Part shown: in pieces, positions 26,998 through 35,661 of the stretch
Numbering within the stretch: the stretch's first letter is position 1
Layout: the number at the start of each line of letters is the position of its first letter
Translations under genes and position numbers: made by a program
NCBI GenBank assembly: GCA_028277395.1
Contig: JANQGJ010000059.1
Location: 52,592 to 116,591 of the forward strand
DNA length: 64,000 bases
Reading direction: 5' to 3'
Origin: Bacteroidales bacterium
Lineage (GTDB): Bacteria; Bacteroidota; Bacteroidia; Bacteroidales; F082
Notes under the pieces: model-generated
What the model saw: only the letters and a program-made list of their open reading frames with translations
Told to the model about the DNA's origin: nothing
The model's database searches: none

Positions 26998-27040
26998 TTG
27001 TATAATACAAAGATAATAGTAATTATTTTAGAAAAGCAAA
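26998..27040 (-). promoter_or_regulatory. PadR operon promoter and operator
   Basis: On the minus strand, TTTG (27037-27040) is followed after 21 bases by TATCTTTG (27008-27015), a full promoter. TTGTATAATACAA (26998-27010), a perfect 6-1-6 palindrome, overlaps the -7 box. A further TTGTAT half-site is at 26984-26989. The geometry fits autorepression by the PadR protein. Confidence 0.65.
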
Positions 27041-27231
27041 TGTTTTTAATAAAAGATCCGTTTTTTATCAATTATTTCGCCTCTGCTCTAACGATTTCAT
27101 ACGTAAAAAACACAAGAAACGGGTTTTCTGTCAACATCAACAATCATAGTTTTGCATTGTAAATAATTAAAAATAAGATTAAAACAACATTCTAAATTAA
27201 TATTACTTAACCAAATGATTGGGAATACTTA

Positions 27232-27259
27232 TTGTGATTTTCAATATGGATTATATTTG
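27232..27259 (+). promoter_or_regulatory. Promoter of the Ada-like gene, possibly leaderless
   Basis: TTG (27232-27234), 17 bases, then TATATTTG (27252-27259). The expected start of transcription is about 5-7 bases further, that is at or next to the ATG at 27265. Confidence 0.55.
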
Positions 27260-27264
27260 TAAAA

Positions 27265-28104
27265 ATGGCAGACACAAAACAATATTATTACAAAAAAGTG
27301 GCTAAGGCTATTGAATATCTGGAAAACAATTTTAAAGAACAACCAGATCTGGAAGCCCTTGCGGATCATGTCCATGTAAGTCAGTATCATTTTCAAAAAA
27401 TTTTTACGGAATGGGTTGGAATATCGCCAAAAAAATACCTGCAGTACGTAAGTCTGGATTACGCAAAAATGGTTCTTTCTCAAAGTACATTATCCAATAC
27501 TGCCTATAATACAGGATTATCAGGCACGGGACGTCTGCACGACATGTTTGTAAATATAGAAGGTATGACTCCGGGAGAATTTAAGAATGGTGGCAGGAAC
27601 CTTTCAATTAATTATTGTTTTGCAGATTCTTGTTTTGGCAGGATTCTCGTTGGATCAACTACAAAGGGAATCTGTCACATTAGCTTTTCCGATGACAATG
27701 ATCATATTGTTACCCGTTTACGCAAATGTTTTCCCAATGCTTATCTTCAACATAAAACCGACGAAATACAACACACTGCAATAAACTTTTTTAATGCCGA
27801 CTGGAGTAACCTGTCAAAAATAAAGCTACATTTAAAAGGAAGCAACTTTCAGTTGAAAGTATGGGAAGCACTGTTAAAAATACCTTCCGGCAGATTATCA
27901 ACTTATGGAAAAATTGCAACCAATATTAGTAATCCAAAGGCATCCAGGGCAGTTGGAAGGGCAATTGGTACAAATCCTGTTGCTTACTTAATACCATGTC
28001 ACAGAGTTATAAAAGCTTCCGGTAGTTTTGGGCAATACCACTGGGGCAGTACCAGAAAGAAAATTATAATTGGTTGGGAAGCAGCAAAAGCAGGTAATCT
28101 TTAA
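27265..28104 (+). CDS. AraC-type activator fused to O6-methylguanine-DNA methyltransferase (Ada-like)
   Basis: This 279-residue protein has an AraC helix-turn-helix pair at about 8-105 (LADHVHVSQYHFQKIFTEW and the second HTH to MTPGEFK) and an alkyl-transferase domain from about 115. The active-site motif is IPCHRVI, with C245 accepting the alkyl group, and GTNPVAYLIPCHR is the standard context. The N-terminal zinc domain of E. coli Ada, which senses methylphosphotriesters, is absent, so regulation must differ. The gene is followed 10 bases later by an AlkA-like glycosylase, giving an alkylation-damage repair operon. Confidence 0.95.
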   Translation: MADTKQYYYKKVAKAIEYLENNFKEQPDLEALADHVHVSQYHFQKIFTEWVGISPKKYLQYVSLDYAKMVLSQSTLSNTAYNTGLSGTGRLHDMFVNIEGMTPGEFKNGGRNLSINYCFADSCFGRILVGSTTKGICHISFSDDNDHIVTRLRKCFPNAYLQHKTDEIQHTAINFFNADWSNLSKIKLHLKGSNFQLKVWEALLKIPSGRLSTYGKIATNISNPKASRAVGRAIGTNPVAYLIPCHRVIKASGSFGQYHWGSTRKKIIIGWEAAKAGNL

Positions 28105-28114
28105 TAGTATAATA

Positions 28115-28765
28115 ATGCGCACAAAATATTTTAAATATGATCAGATTGAATTAGATTATCTGAAATCGAGAGATAAGAAACTATCTGCTGCAATTGATAA
28201 AATTGGAATCATAAAACGAGTAGTTATTCCTGACCTGTTAAGTGCAATAGTGAACTCTATCATTGGTCAGCAAATCTCCACAAAAGCACATCAAACAATC
28301 TGGAAACGAATGCAGGAATCCCTACCTGTTATTAATACGGATTCAGTGCTATCACTTTCAGATAAGGGTATGCAAAGCCTGGGATTAACATTCAGAAAAG
28401 TTGAATATATAAAAAACTTTGCAACAGAAGTAGCAACCGGGAAACTAGATCTGTTAAAGTTACAGGATCAAAGTGACGACGATGTTTGTAATGAATTATC
28501 AGGGATTGTAGGTATTGGCACCTGGACAGCTGAGATGATCATGATATTTTCCATGCAGAGAAAAAATATTCTTAGTTATGGTGATTTAGCAATACTACGT
28601 GGCATGCGGATGCTTTATCATCACAGAAAAATTACTCCGGTTCTTTTTAATAGATACAAAAAAAGATACAATCCATACGGATCCGTTGCCAGCCTGTATT
28701 TATGGGCAATTGCCGGAGGTGCAATCCCTGAAATGAAAGATTATGTACCAAAAAGAAAAAAATAA
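28115..28765 (+). CDS. DNA-3-methyladenine glycosylase (AlkA-like, HhH-GPD)
   Basis: About 216 residues; I start at MRTKYFKYDQ, since the longer frame reads back through the Ada-like gene. The HhH-GPD fold is seen in IVNSIIGQQISTKAHQTIW, the helix-hairpin-helix GIVGIGTWTAEM, and the catalytic Asp in SYGDLAILRGM. The N-terminal AlkA domain is missing, as in the short bacterial family. It should excise alkylated purines and works with the preceding alkyltransferase. Confidence 0.93.
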   Translation: MRTKYFKYDQIELDYLKSRDKKLSAAIDKIGIIKRVVIPDLLSAIVNSIIGQQISTKAHQTIWKRMQESLPVINTDSVLSLSDKGMQSLGLTFRKVEYIKNFATEVATGKLDLLKLQDQSDDDVCNELSGIVGIGTWTAEMIMIFSMQRKNILSYGDLAILRGMRMLYHHRKITPVLFNRYKKRYNPYGSVASLYLWAIAGGAIPEMKDYVPKRKK

Positions 28766-29298
28766 TTCCGTGTTCTTTTACCGACTTTTTTATCTCATAA
28801 TAGTTAATTAATTATTACGATGATTTTCCAAAGAATCCCAAAAATGAAAACTATGTTATATTTTTAAGTTTAATTGTATGGCAAGGAATCAACTATGATC
28901 AATACTCGCAAATTTAGAAGAAAACAATGAAAAAAAGCAACTACCTGCCTGAAGCTGTAATACAATAATAAAGATATAAAGGGTTTATGTAAAACGGTAA
29001 ATGTTACAGGAGTCTGTACAGGATATCTGTACAGATATGAAAACCTCCAATTATTATATAGCTTGTATTCCGATCGCAAGTCAACTTAGTTATTCTGCAA
29101 TCCACCTAAACTACTAAGGTCAGTAATATAATCAATGTTAAAGATTAGTGAATTTGCTGACTTTATAAATCTTCAAACTATGATTTGTTTTATTTTTGCC
29201 GACTATTATTTGTTAAGTCATTTATTAACTGGCGAAAACTAATATTTGTTATCTTCGAAATATCTTTCGATTAAAAACGTACGCATAAAGAATAATAT
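28766..29298. other. Intergenic region with a doubled CTGTACAG palindrome
   Basis: No gene is supported in these 530 bases. The palindrome CTGTACAG occurs twice, at 29014-29021 and 29027-29034, with centres 13 bases apart. It is a candidate operator, but it is about 265 bases from the Usp start. I see no clear promoter next to it. Confidence 0.4.
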
Positions 29299-30444
29299 AT
29301 GAAGATCTTTGATAAAATACTATGGGCTGTCGATCTGCAGCAAAACTATGAGTTATCAGTTGCAAAACTCATCCAAATCAGCAAACAATTTGGAAATGAC
29401 ATAATAATACTAAAAGTACTTCCGGATGATTTGAAGAAGTCATCCTATAACAACCTTGTTAACAAATCAGTACAAAAGGAAATTAGTGAGCTGGCAGATA
29501 GTTTCTCTTCGGAAAAGGGGCTAAAAGTTTCAACCAAAGTTGTTTATGGCAGCCTTATTGACAGTACAATCGCACTGGCCGAGAAAGAAAATGTTAACGC
29601 TATCTATCTTAATCAAACTAAATCCGATAACGATAAGTATGGCAAATTAGGTAAGAATGCCTTCAATATTGTACTTAATTCAACCAAACCGGTTGTAATT
29701 ATGTCTAACGATCCCATATCTGAAAAAAGTGAGATCGTATGTCCGGTGGATTTCTCTGATGCATCGGGTATGGCTTTGAAGGATGCAATATTACATGCTA
29801 AAAAAGCTGGTAATAAACTCAATGTTATATCAGTATTTACTCCAATCAATATTACTTCACCCAGAGTGGTATATCTTGGAGTTGACGTAAATGAGGAAAA
29901 CGAGAAATTGTATAGCAATTACAAAACCGATTTCGATACATTTTTAAAGGGATTTGATTTTCTGGATATTGAATACGAAACCATATGTCTGAAAGGTGAT
30001 CCGGCTGTCGAAATAGTAAATTTTGCAAAGAACCATGATATCCTTTACATGGGAAGTACAGGTAAATCAGGGCTAAAACGGGTAATTATGGGTTCGGTGA
30101 CAGAACAGGTTATTCAGGATGTTCCCTGCAACATGGTTATTACAAAATCTGTTGACGTGTTTAAAATCAAAGCACCGACCAATATTACCGATATAAACAA
30201 TCATTTTGAACTGGGTAAACAGCTTAGTGAACTGGGACAGTACAATGACGCGATCAAACATTTTAAAGAATGTCTGAATATAAACAGCATGCATATCCCG
30301 TCAGTAGTTGAATTAGCAAATATTTTTACAAAGCTTGGTGAGGATGACAGGGTTAAGTACTACGATGAATTATATAAGAGTATAATGGCGCAGTTCAATA
30401 ACTGGAAAATTGAAGAAGAAATAAGAAAAAATATAGGACTATAA
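29299..30444 (+). CDS. Tandem universal stress protein with C-terminal TPR
   Basis: A 381-residue protein. Two UspA domains cover about 1-140 and 145-290. The second has the ATP-binding motif G-x2-G-x9-G-S (within GSTGKSGLKRVIMGSVTE). The first lacks a comparable full motif. After residue about 300, NNHFELGKQLSELGQYNDAI and the following repeat are TPR-like helices, an unusual addition that suggests protein contacts. It ends 25 bases before a P-type ATPase gene on the same strand, and the two are probably co-expressed; Usp proteins next to ion pumps are seen elsewhere and may control them. Confidence 0.9.
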   Translation: MKIFDKILWAVDLQQNYELSVAKLIQISKQFGNDIIILKVLPDDLKKSSYNNLVNKSVQKEISELADSFSSEKGLKVSTKVVYGSLIDSTIALAEKENVNAIYLNQTKSDNDKYGKLGKNAFNIVLNSTKPVVIMSNDPISEKSEIVCPVDFSDASGMALKDAILHAKKAGNKLNVISVFTPINITSPRVVYLGVDVNEENEKLYSNYKTDFDTFLKGFDFLDIEYETICLKGDPAVEIVNFAKNHDILYMGSTGKSGLKRVIMGSVTEQVIQDVPCNMVITKSVDVFKIKAPTNITDINNHFELGKQLSELGQYNDAIKHFKECLNINSMHIPSVVELANIFTKLGEDDRVKYYDELYKSIMAQFNNWKIEEEIRKNIGL

Positions 30445-30469
30445 CAGATCAAACAACAATTCAGGTATT

Positions 30470-33187
30470 ATGGATCACAATAAAATAAACTGGCACCATT
30501 TTGAATGTGGAGAGATCTTTTCCATACTGGGTACCAACCCATCAGGTGGAATACGAGGTTCAAAACTTGATGAATTAAGGAAAAAGTATGGTTACAATAG
30601 TCTGTCAAAAAAGAAATCAGAAAGTTTGTTACTTCTTTTCCTTAATCAGTTTAATCAACCTCTTGTATATATACTGCTGATAGCAGCCATAGGGGTTGGA
30701 CTGTTACAGGAATGGGTAGAGATGTGGGCTATTATTGGCGTTGTGCTGGTAAATGCTATAGTTGGTTTTGTTCAGGAGTCGAAGGCAAAAAAAGCTATTG
30801 AGGCATTATCGGCAAACCTGAATGAGCAGGCAACAGTTATCAGGGATAGTAAGGAAATAAAAGTTCCGGCATCCGAGTTAATTCCGGGTGATATTGTCAG
30901 TCTCCAGTCAGGCGACAGAGTACCAGCTGATTTACGCCTGTTTAAATGTCGTGATCTGCAGGTCACTGAAGCCGCATTAACCGGCGAATCACTACCAGTA
31001 GAAAAACAGACAGATGTCCTTCCTGCACAGACTACATTGGCTGACCGTACGAATATGGTTTACTCATCAACCCTTGTTACTTATGGTACCGGTTCAGGAA
31101 TAGTGGTCGAAATTGGTGACAACACTGAAATTGGTAAGATAAACCAGATGATTTCATCTGCTGACATACTGGATACACCATTAACTCAGAAAATAAATAA
31201 ATTCAGTCACCTCATGGTATGGATAATTCTGGGGCTTGCCGGATTAACAATTGTTGCAGGCTTATTACGTGGATTACCATTAAACCAGATATTTATTGAA
31301 GCTGTTGCATTAGCAGTTGGTTCCATACCTGAAGGATTACCGGCAGTAATTACAATTACACTTGCTATCGGTGTATCACGGATGGCAAGTCGAAAAGCAA
31401 TCATCAGAAAGCTTCCAGCAGTAGAAACATTGGGAAGCACTACGGTTATTTGTTCAGATAAAACCGGAACTCTCACTCAGAATGAGATGACTGTACAGTA
31501 TATACAATCTTACAAAACAACCGTAAATGTACTTGGCACTGGTTATCAGCCTGAAGGGGAATTCCTTGTTGATGGTATTGAGATCAATGTTAATGAAAAT
31601 CCTTTACTCGAAAATATTCTGAGATGCGGATTATTATGTAATGACTCAAAACTTGTAAAGAATGAAGAAGGTTGGTTTGTTGAAGGTGACCCAACCGAGG
31701 GAGCCCTTCTTTCATCTGCTTTAAAAACAGGAGTTACATTAAGTGATCTGGAAAAAGAATATCCGAGAATTGATACTATCCCGTTTGAATCTGAATACCA
31801 GTATATGGCAACGCTTCATAGCTCTGGCGACAAAACCATTGCTTATGTGAAAGGTTCTGTTGAAAAACTGCTGTCGGTGTGCGACACAGCGTTATCAGAA
31901 AATAATGAAAAGGTTGATCTGGATGAGGAGTATGTAAAAAACAAGGTAGATTCATTTGCAACAAAGGGGCTAAGGGTACTTGCATTTGCATGTAAAGAGT
32001 TTGATGATGACAAAAAAGAAATATCTCATGATGATATAAGAAGCGGCTTACAATTCCTGGGACTTCAGGCCATGATAGACCCTCCGCGTCCTGAGGCAAT
32101 TACTGCAATAGCAACAAGTCATGATGCACAAATATCTGTAAAGATGATCACAGGCGATCATGTTGGCACTGCCGTTGCTATCGCTGAAAAGCTGGGCATT
32201 ATTGAGGAAGATGAGAACAGTAATCTGATCGAGAAAGGAATAACCGGTGTTGAACTTGATAGTCTTTCTGCAAAAGAATTTGATTCGGCATCAAGAGATT
32301 ACAATGTATTTGCCCGTGTTAGTCCTTCACAGAAACTGGCACTTGTAAAATCTCTGCAGGAGTATGATGAAATTGTAGCTATGACCGGTGACGGAGTAAA
32401 CGATGCCCCTGCACTGCGACAGGCAAATATTGGAATTGCAATGGGGATTGCCGGCACTGATGTAACAAAAGAAACTGCCGACATGGTACTTACTGATGAT
32501 AATTTCGCAAGTATTGAAGCTGCAGTTGAAGAAGGACGGGGAGTGTTTGACAACCTGATAAAATTCATATCATGGACACTCCCGACAAACATTACTGAAG
32601 GTAGTGTTATACTTATAACTGCACTTTTTGGTATGACATTGCCATTGCTTCCACTGCAGATATTGTGGATAAACATGACAACTTCAATATTCCTGGGAGC
32701 TACCCTTGCATTTGAAAAGAAAGAGCCCGGGATAATGAATCGCCCACCTGTACAACCAGGCAATTCGGTACTTTCACAGTCAACGGTAATTAGTATTTTA
32801 CTGAAAAGTGCATTATTACTTCTTGCTGTATTTGGGATATTCGAACTTGCATTAAATAATGGAGCCGGAATAGATACTGCCAGAACCAGTGCTGTTAATA
32901 TGATCGTTTTTGGTGAGATATTTTACCTGTTTGCTGCAAGATCATTAAAATATTCACTATTCAAGATTGGATTTTTCTCAAATGTATATTTAATCTACGG
33001 AGTATTGATAATGATATTACTTCAGATAGGTATTACTTACATACCTGTTATGAACACAGTGTTTGAGACTACTCCGATGGGATTAAAACCATGGATAGCC
33101 ATAATTGGTGCAGGATTTGCCCTTTATGGAATAATTGAGCTTGAAAAATCCATCCGCAGATGGAGAGAAGATAAGGTATTGGAGTAG
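30470..33187 (+). CDS. P-type cation-transporting ATPase (P2-like)
   Basis: This 905-residue membrane pump has an N-terminal cation-ATPase domain, the A-domain motif TGES, the phosphorylation site DKTGTLTQNE (D330), TGDGVNDAPAL in the hinge, and the M4 motif PEGLP found in Ca2+ and related P2 pumps. About ten membrane helices are expected. In M6 the sequence is INMTTSIFLGATLAFE, so the Asp of the SERCA-type NxxTD cation site is absent. This places it in a subgroup often left as generic cation ATPase, and the ion is uncertain. It is likely co-transcribed with the Usp-TPR gene. Confidence 0.92.
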   Translation: MDHNKINWHHFECGEIFSILGTNPSGGIRGSKLDELRKKYGYNSLSKKKSESLLLLFLNQFNQPLVYILLIAAIGVGLLQEWVEMWAIIGVVLVNAIVGFVQESKAKKAIEALSANLNEQATVIRDSKEIKVPASELIPGDIVSLQSGDRVPADLRLFKCRDLQVTEAALTGESLPVEKQTDVLPAQTTLADRTNMVYSSTLVTYGTGSGIVVEIGDNTEIGKINQMISSADILDTPLTQKINKFSHLMVWIILGLAGLTIVAGLLRGLPLNQIFIEAVALAVGSIPEGLPAVITITLAIGVSRMASRKAIIRKLPAVETLGSTTVICSDKTGTLTQNEMTVQYIQSYKTTVNVLGTGYQPEGEFLVDGIEINVNENPLLENILRCGLLCNDSKLVKNEEGWFVEGDPTEGALLSSALKTGVTLSDLEKEYPRIDTIPFESEYQYMATLHSSGDKTIAYVKGSVEKLLSVCDTALSENNEKVDLDEEYVKNKVDSFATKGLRVLAFACKEFDDDKKEISHDDIRSGLQFLGLQAMIDPPRPEAITAIATSHDAQISVKMITGDHVGTAVAIAEKLGIIEEDENSNLIEKGITGVELDSLSAKEFDSASRDYNVFARVSPSQKLALVKSLQEYDEIVAMTGDGVNDAPALRQANIGIAMGIAGTDVTKETADMVLTDDNFASIEAAVEEGRGVFDNLIKFISWTLPTNITEGSVILITALFGMTLPLLPLQILWINMTTSIFLGATLAFEKKEPGIMNRPPVQPGNSVLSQSTVISILLKSALLLLAVFGIFELALNNGAGIDTARTSAVNMIVFGEIFYLFAARSLKYSLFKIGFFSNVYLIYGVLIMILLQIGITYIPVMNTVFETTPMGLKPWIAIIGAGFALYGIIELEKSIRRWREDKVLE

Positions 33188-33913
33188 TTGCATACTTTGT
33201 CAATTACTCGTAATAATATTGTGAATAAGAATATTCCGTTTTATAACCATGTGTATATCTGTCTTTAATGAATTGGAGGATAGAATAACTGCTGTTACGG
33301 TTTGTTTTAATCTAAAGAAGAACTTAAGGACATGGGTATGATAATCAGGAAATATAAAGATCAGGTCAATTACCTGAAATCAAAATAAGTCAAATGAGTT
33401 TATTTCAGTAGTGGAGTAATAGAGTACTGTCCCGGACTCGAATATCCACAGCTTTTCATTTAGTTATAAGTCCAATGGAGTACAGAAATGTGAATTAATA
33501 GTAAATATGAGATTTCTGTGTTTTCCTGAATCTCATAAAACAGTGTACAAACATAATTATCAGTTTATCTCATCAATTTTAAGCACAACAAATAAACAGT
33601 GCACATTCTAAGTTATATCTAACTATATTCCTGTATAGTGAAATCAATTTACCCGGAACCAACAACTTTTACAGTGTTTTAACTGTATAGTTAAGTTTTT
33701 TAATATTCTTAATATATCTTTGCTATACAAAAGCATACAGGGTTTGCCACTTAGACAGAATGGTGTATATTTCGCAGTCACACCTAGCATAACACATATT
33801 GAATCAATACAGTATTGAGGATAAATATCCAAACATAGAAATGATATTAAACAGAAGTTCTTTACAAATGAATTTAATGACTCACTTAATGAAGTATAGT
33901 TAAACTGATAATT
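33188..33913. other. Intergenic region, possible gene remnant
   Basis: These 725 bases hold no supported gene. A short plus-strand piece ending in EELKDMGMIIRKYKDQVNYLKSK (about 33317-33388) looks coding but has no start or upstream continuation, so it may be a remnant. TATCTTTG (33715-33722) matches a -7 box about 190 bases before the GapN gene but lacks a -33 TTG at the right distance. Confidence 0.35.
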
Positions 33914-35530
33914 ATGAAAACACAAATTGAAAACATATTCCCTGAGAAGAATGATCTGCCTGATAACATAGATCTGCCATTTCCCATAAACCAGACACAG
34001 TATCTGATAAATGGTGAATTACATGAATGGGCCGGCCCTTGTGAAGAGGTATATTCTCCCGTTTACATTGAAGAAAAAGGATCTGCCGGAAATGTAATTG
34101 GATCATATCCATTAATGGATGAGGAAACATCACTGGAAGCACTGAAGGCAGCAAAAGAAGCTTACAACAACGGTCAGGGTGAATGGCCTTTGATGACCAT
34201 AAAAGAAAGAATAGAGTGTTTCAGGAATTTTACCCTGAAAATGAAAGAGCAGAGAGACATTGTTGTAAAGCTGCTTATGTGGGAGATAGGCAAAAGTCTG
34301 GCTGATTCCGAAAAGGAATTCGACAGGACAGTAGAATACATCAATGATACAATAGACGCATTAAAAGACCTTGACAGGAATTCATCAAGACCGGTAATAA
34401 AGCAGGGAATTATAGCACAGATAAGGCGTGCACCCTTGGGTGTGGTGCTGTGCATGGGGCCTTTTAATTATCCCCTGAATGAAACATTCACAACATTAAT
34501 ACCAGCAATGATAATGGGGAATACAGTGGTATTTAAGCCACCAAAACTTGGGGTATTGTTACATTCACCGCTGCTTGAGGCATTTAAGGAGTCATTCCCA
34601 AAAGGTGTTGTAAATACAATTTATGGTGAAGGACAGAAAGTTGTGGCACCAATAATGCAATCCGGAGAAGTAAATGTACTTGCCTTTATCGGATCTTGTA
34701 ATGTTGCCGACATACTGAAAAAACAACATCCTCAACCTCATAAATTGAAATCAGTATTGGGACTGGAGGCCAAGAACCCTGCAATAATTCTGGAAGATGC
34801 CAACCTTGAAAACACAGTGAAGGAATGCATAACAGGATCATTATCATACAATGGCCAGCGCTGCACTGCCTTGAAAATAATATTTGTACATGAAAATATA
34901 GTTGAGGAATTCATTGAAAAATTCACAGCAGAAGTAGAGAAACTAGTAATTGGCATGCCATGGGATAAAAATGTAGCAATAACTCCACTACCTGAACCAA
35001 ATAAGTCAGAGCAGTTAACTGAACTTGTAACAGATGCAATTGAAAAAGGAGCGAAACTATGCAATCCATCCGGTGGGATATACAATAAGTCATTCTTTTT
35101 CCCTGCAGTACTATCTGATGTTAACAGCAGCATGAAAATTTATCACGTTGAGCAATTCGGACCAATTGTACCAATCGTAAGCTATTCCGATATTCAGGAG
35201 CCATTGGATTATGTTGTACAGTCGAACTATGGTCAGCAGGCCAGCATTTTCGGAAAAGAATCCAAAGAACTTGGTATTCTGATAGACACTCTGGTAAACC
35301 AGGTATGCCGTGTAAATATAAACTCCCAATGCCAGCGCGGCCCCGACATATTCCCATTCACCGGCAGAAAAGATTCGGCTGAAGGGACTTTATCGGTAAG
35401 TGATGCACTGCGGGTATTTTCCATAAGAACACTTGTGGCATTGAAGGAAAACGATTTCAATAAATCAATTTTTACGGATATTACACAGAATAAGGAGTCT
35501 GATTTCTTATCGACTGATTTTATTTTGTGA
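33914..35530 (+). CDS. gapN: NADP-dependent glyceraldehyde-3-phosphate dehydrogenase (non-phosphorylating)
   Basis: A 538-residue aldehyde dehydrogenase. The catalytic Cys is C317 in NGQRCTALK, and the general base is E285 in GLEAKNPAII, where the usual GG after Glu is replaced by A-K. MGPFNYPLN and VVFKPPK are the NADP-binding segments. The N-terminal extension and the overall length match GapN enzymes, which oxidise glyceraldehyde-3-phosphate to 3-phosphoglycerate with NADPH formation and without ATP. It stands alone and converges on the terpene operon. A related aldehyde dehydrogenase of different specificity cannot be excluded. Confidence 0.85.
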   Translation: MKTQIENIFPEKNDLPDNIDLPFPINQTQYLINGELHEWAGPCEEVYSPVYIEEKGSAGNVIGSYPLMDEETSLEALKAAKEAYNNGQGEWPLMTIKERIECFRNFTLKMKEQRDIVVKLLMWEIGKSLADSEKEFDRTVEYINDTIDALKDLDRNSSRPVIKQGIIAQIRRAPLGVVLCMGPFNYPLNETFTTLIPAMIMGNTVVFKPPKLGVLLHSPLLEAFKESFPKGVVNTIYGEGQKVVAPIMQSGEVNVLAFIGSCNVADILKKQHPQPHKLKSVLGLEAKNPAIILEDANLENTVKECITGSLSYNGQRCTALKIIFVHENIVEEFIEKFTAEVEKLVIGMPWDKNVAITPLPEPNKSEQLTELVTDAIEKGAKLCNPSGGIYNKSFFFPAVLSDVNSSMKIYHVEQFGPIVPIVSYSDIQEPLDYVVQSNYGQQASIFGKESKELGILIDTLVNQVCRVNINSQCQRGPDIFPFTGRKDSAEGTLSVSDALRVFSIRTLVALKENDFNKSIFTDITQNKESDFLSTDFIL

Positions 35531-35661
35531 TATGTATTTGAGTGTTGCGATTGTAGTGTTTGAGCCTTAATTTTGTGATGATATATCTGACTTATTTAAT
35601 TTAGTTACAGAGGATGCATTGGGTTGTTTCTTTGGGCAATGCTAACAAGAAACTAACCAGT

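Noticed and set aside
33644..33925. Minus-strand frame of 93 residues upstream of GapN
   Set aside because: It crosses the GapN start, has no family motif and its composition looks non-coding.
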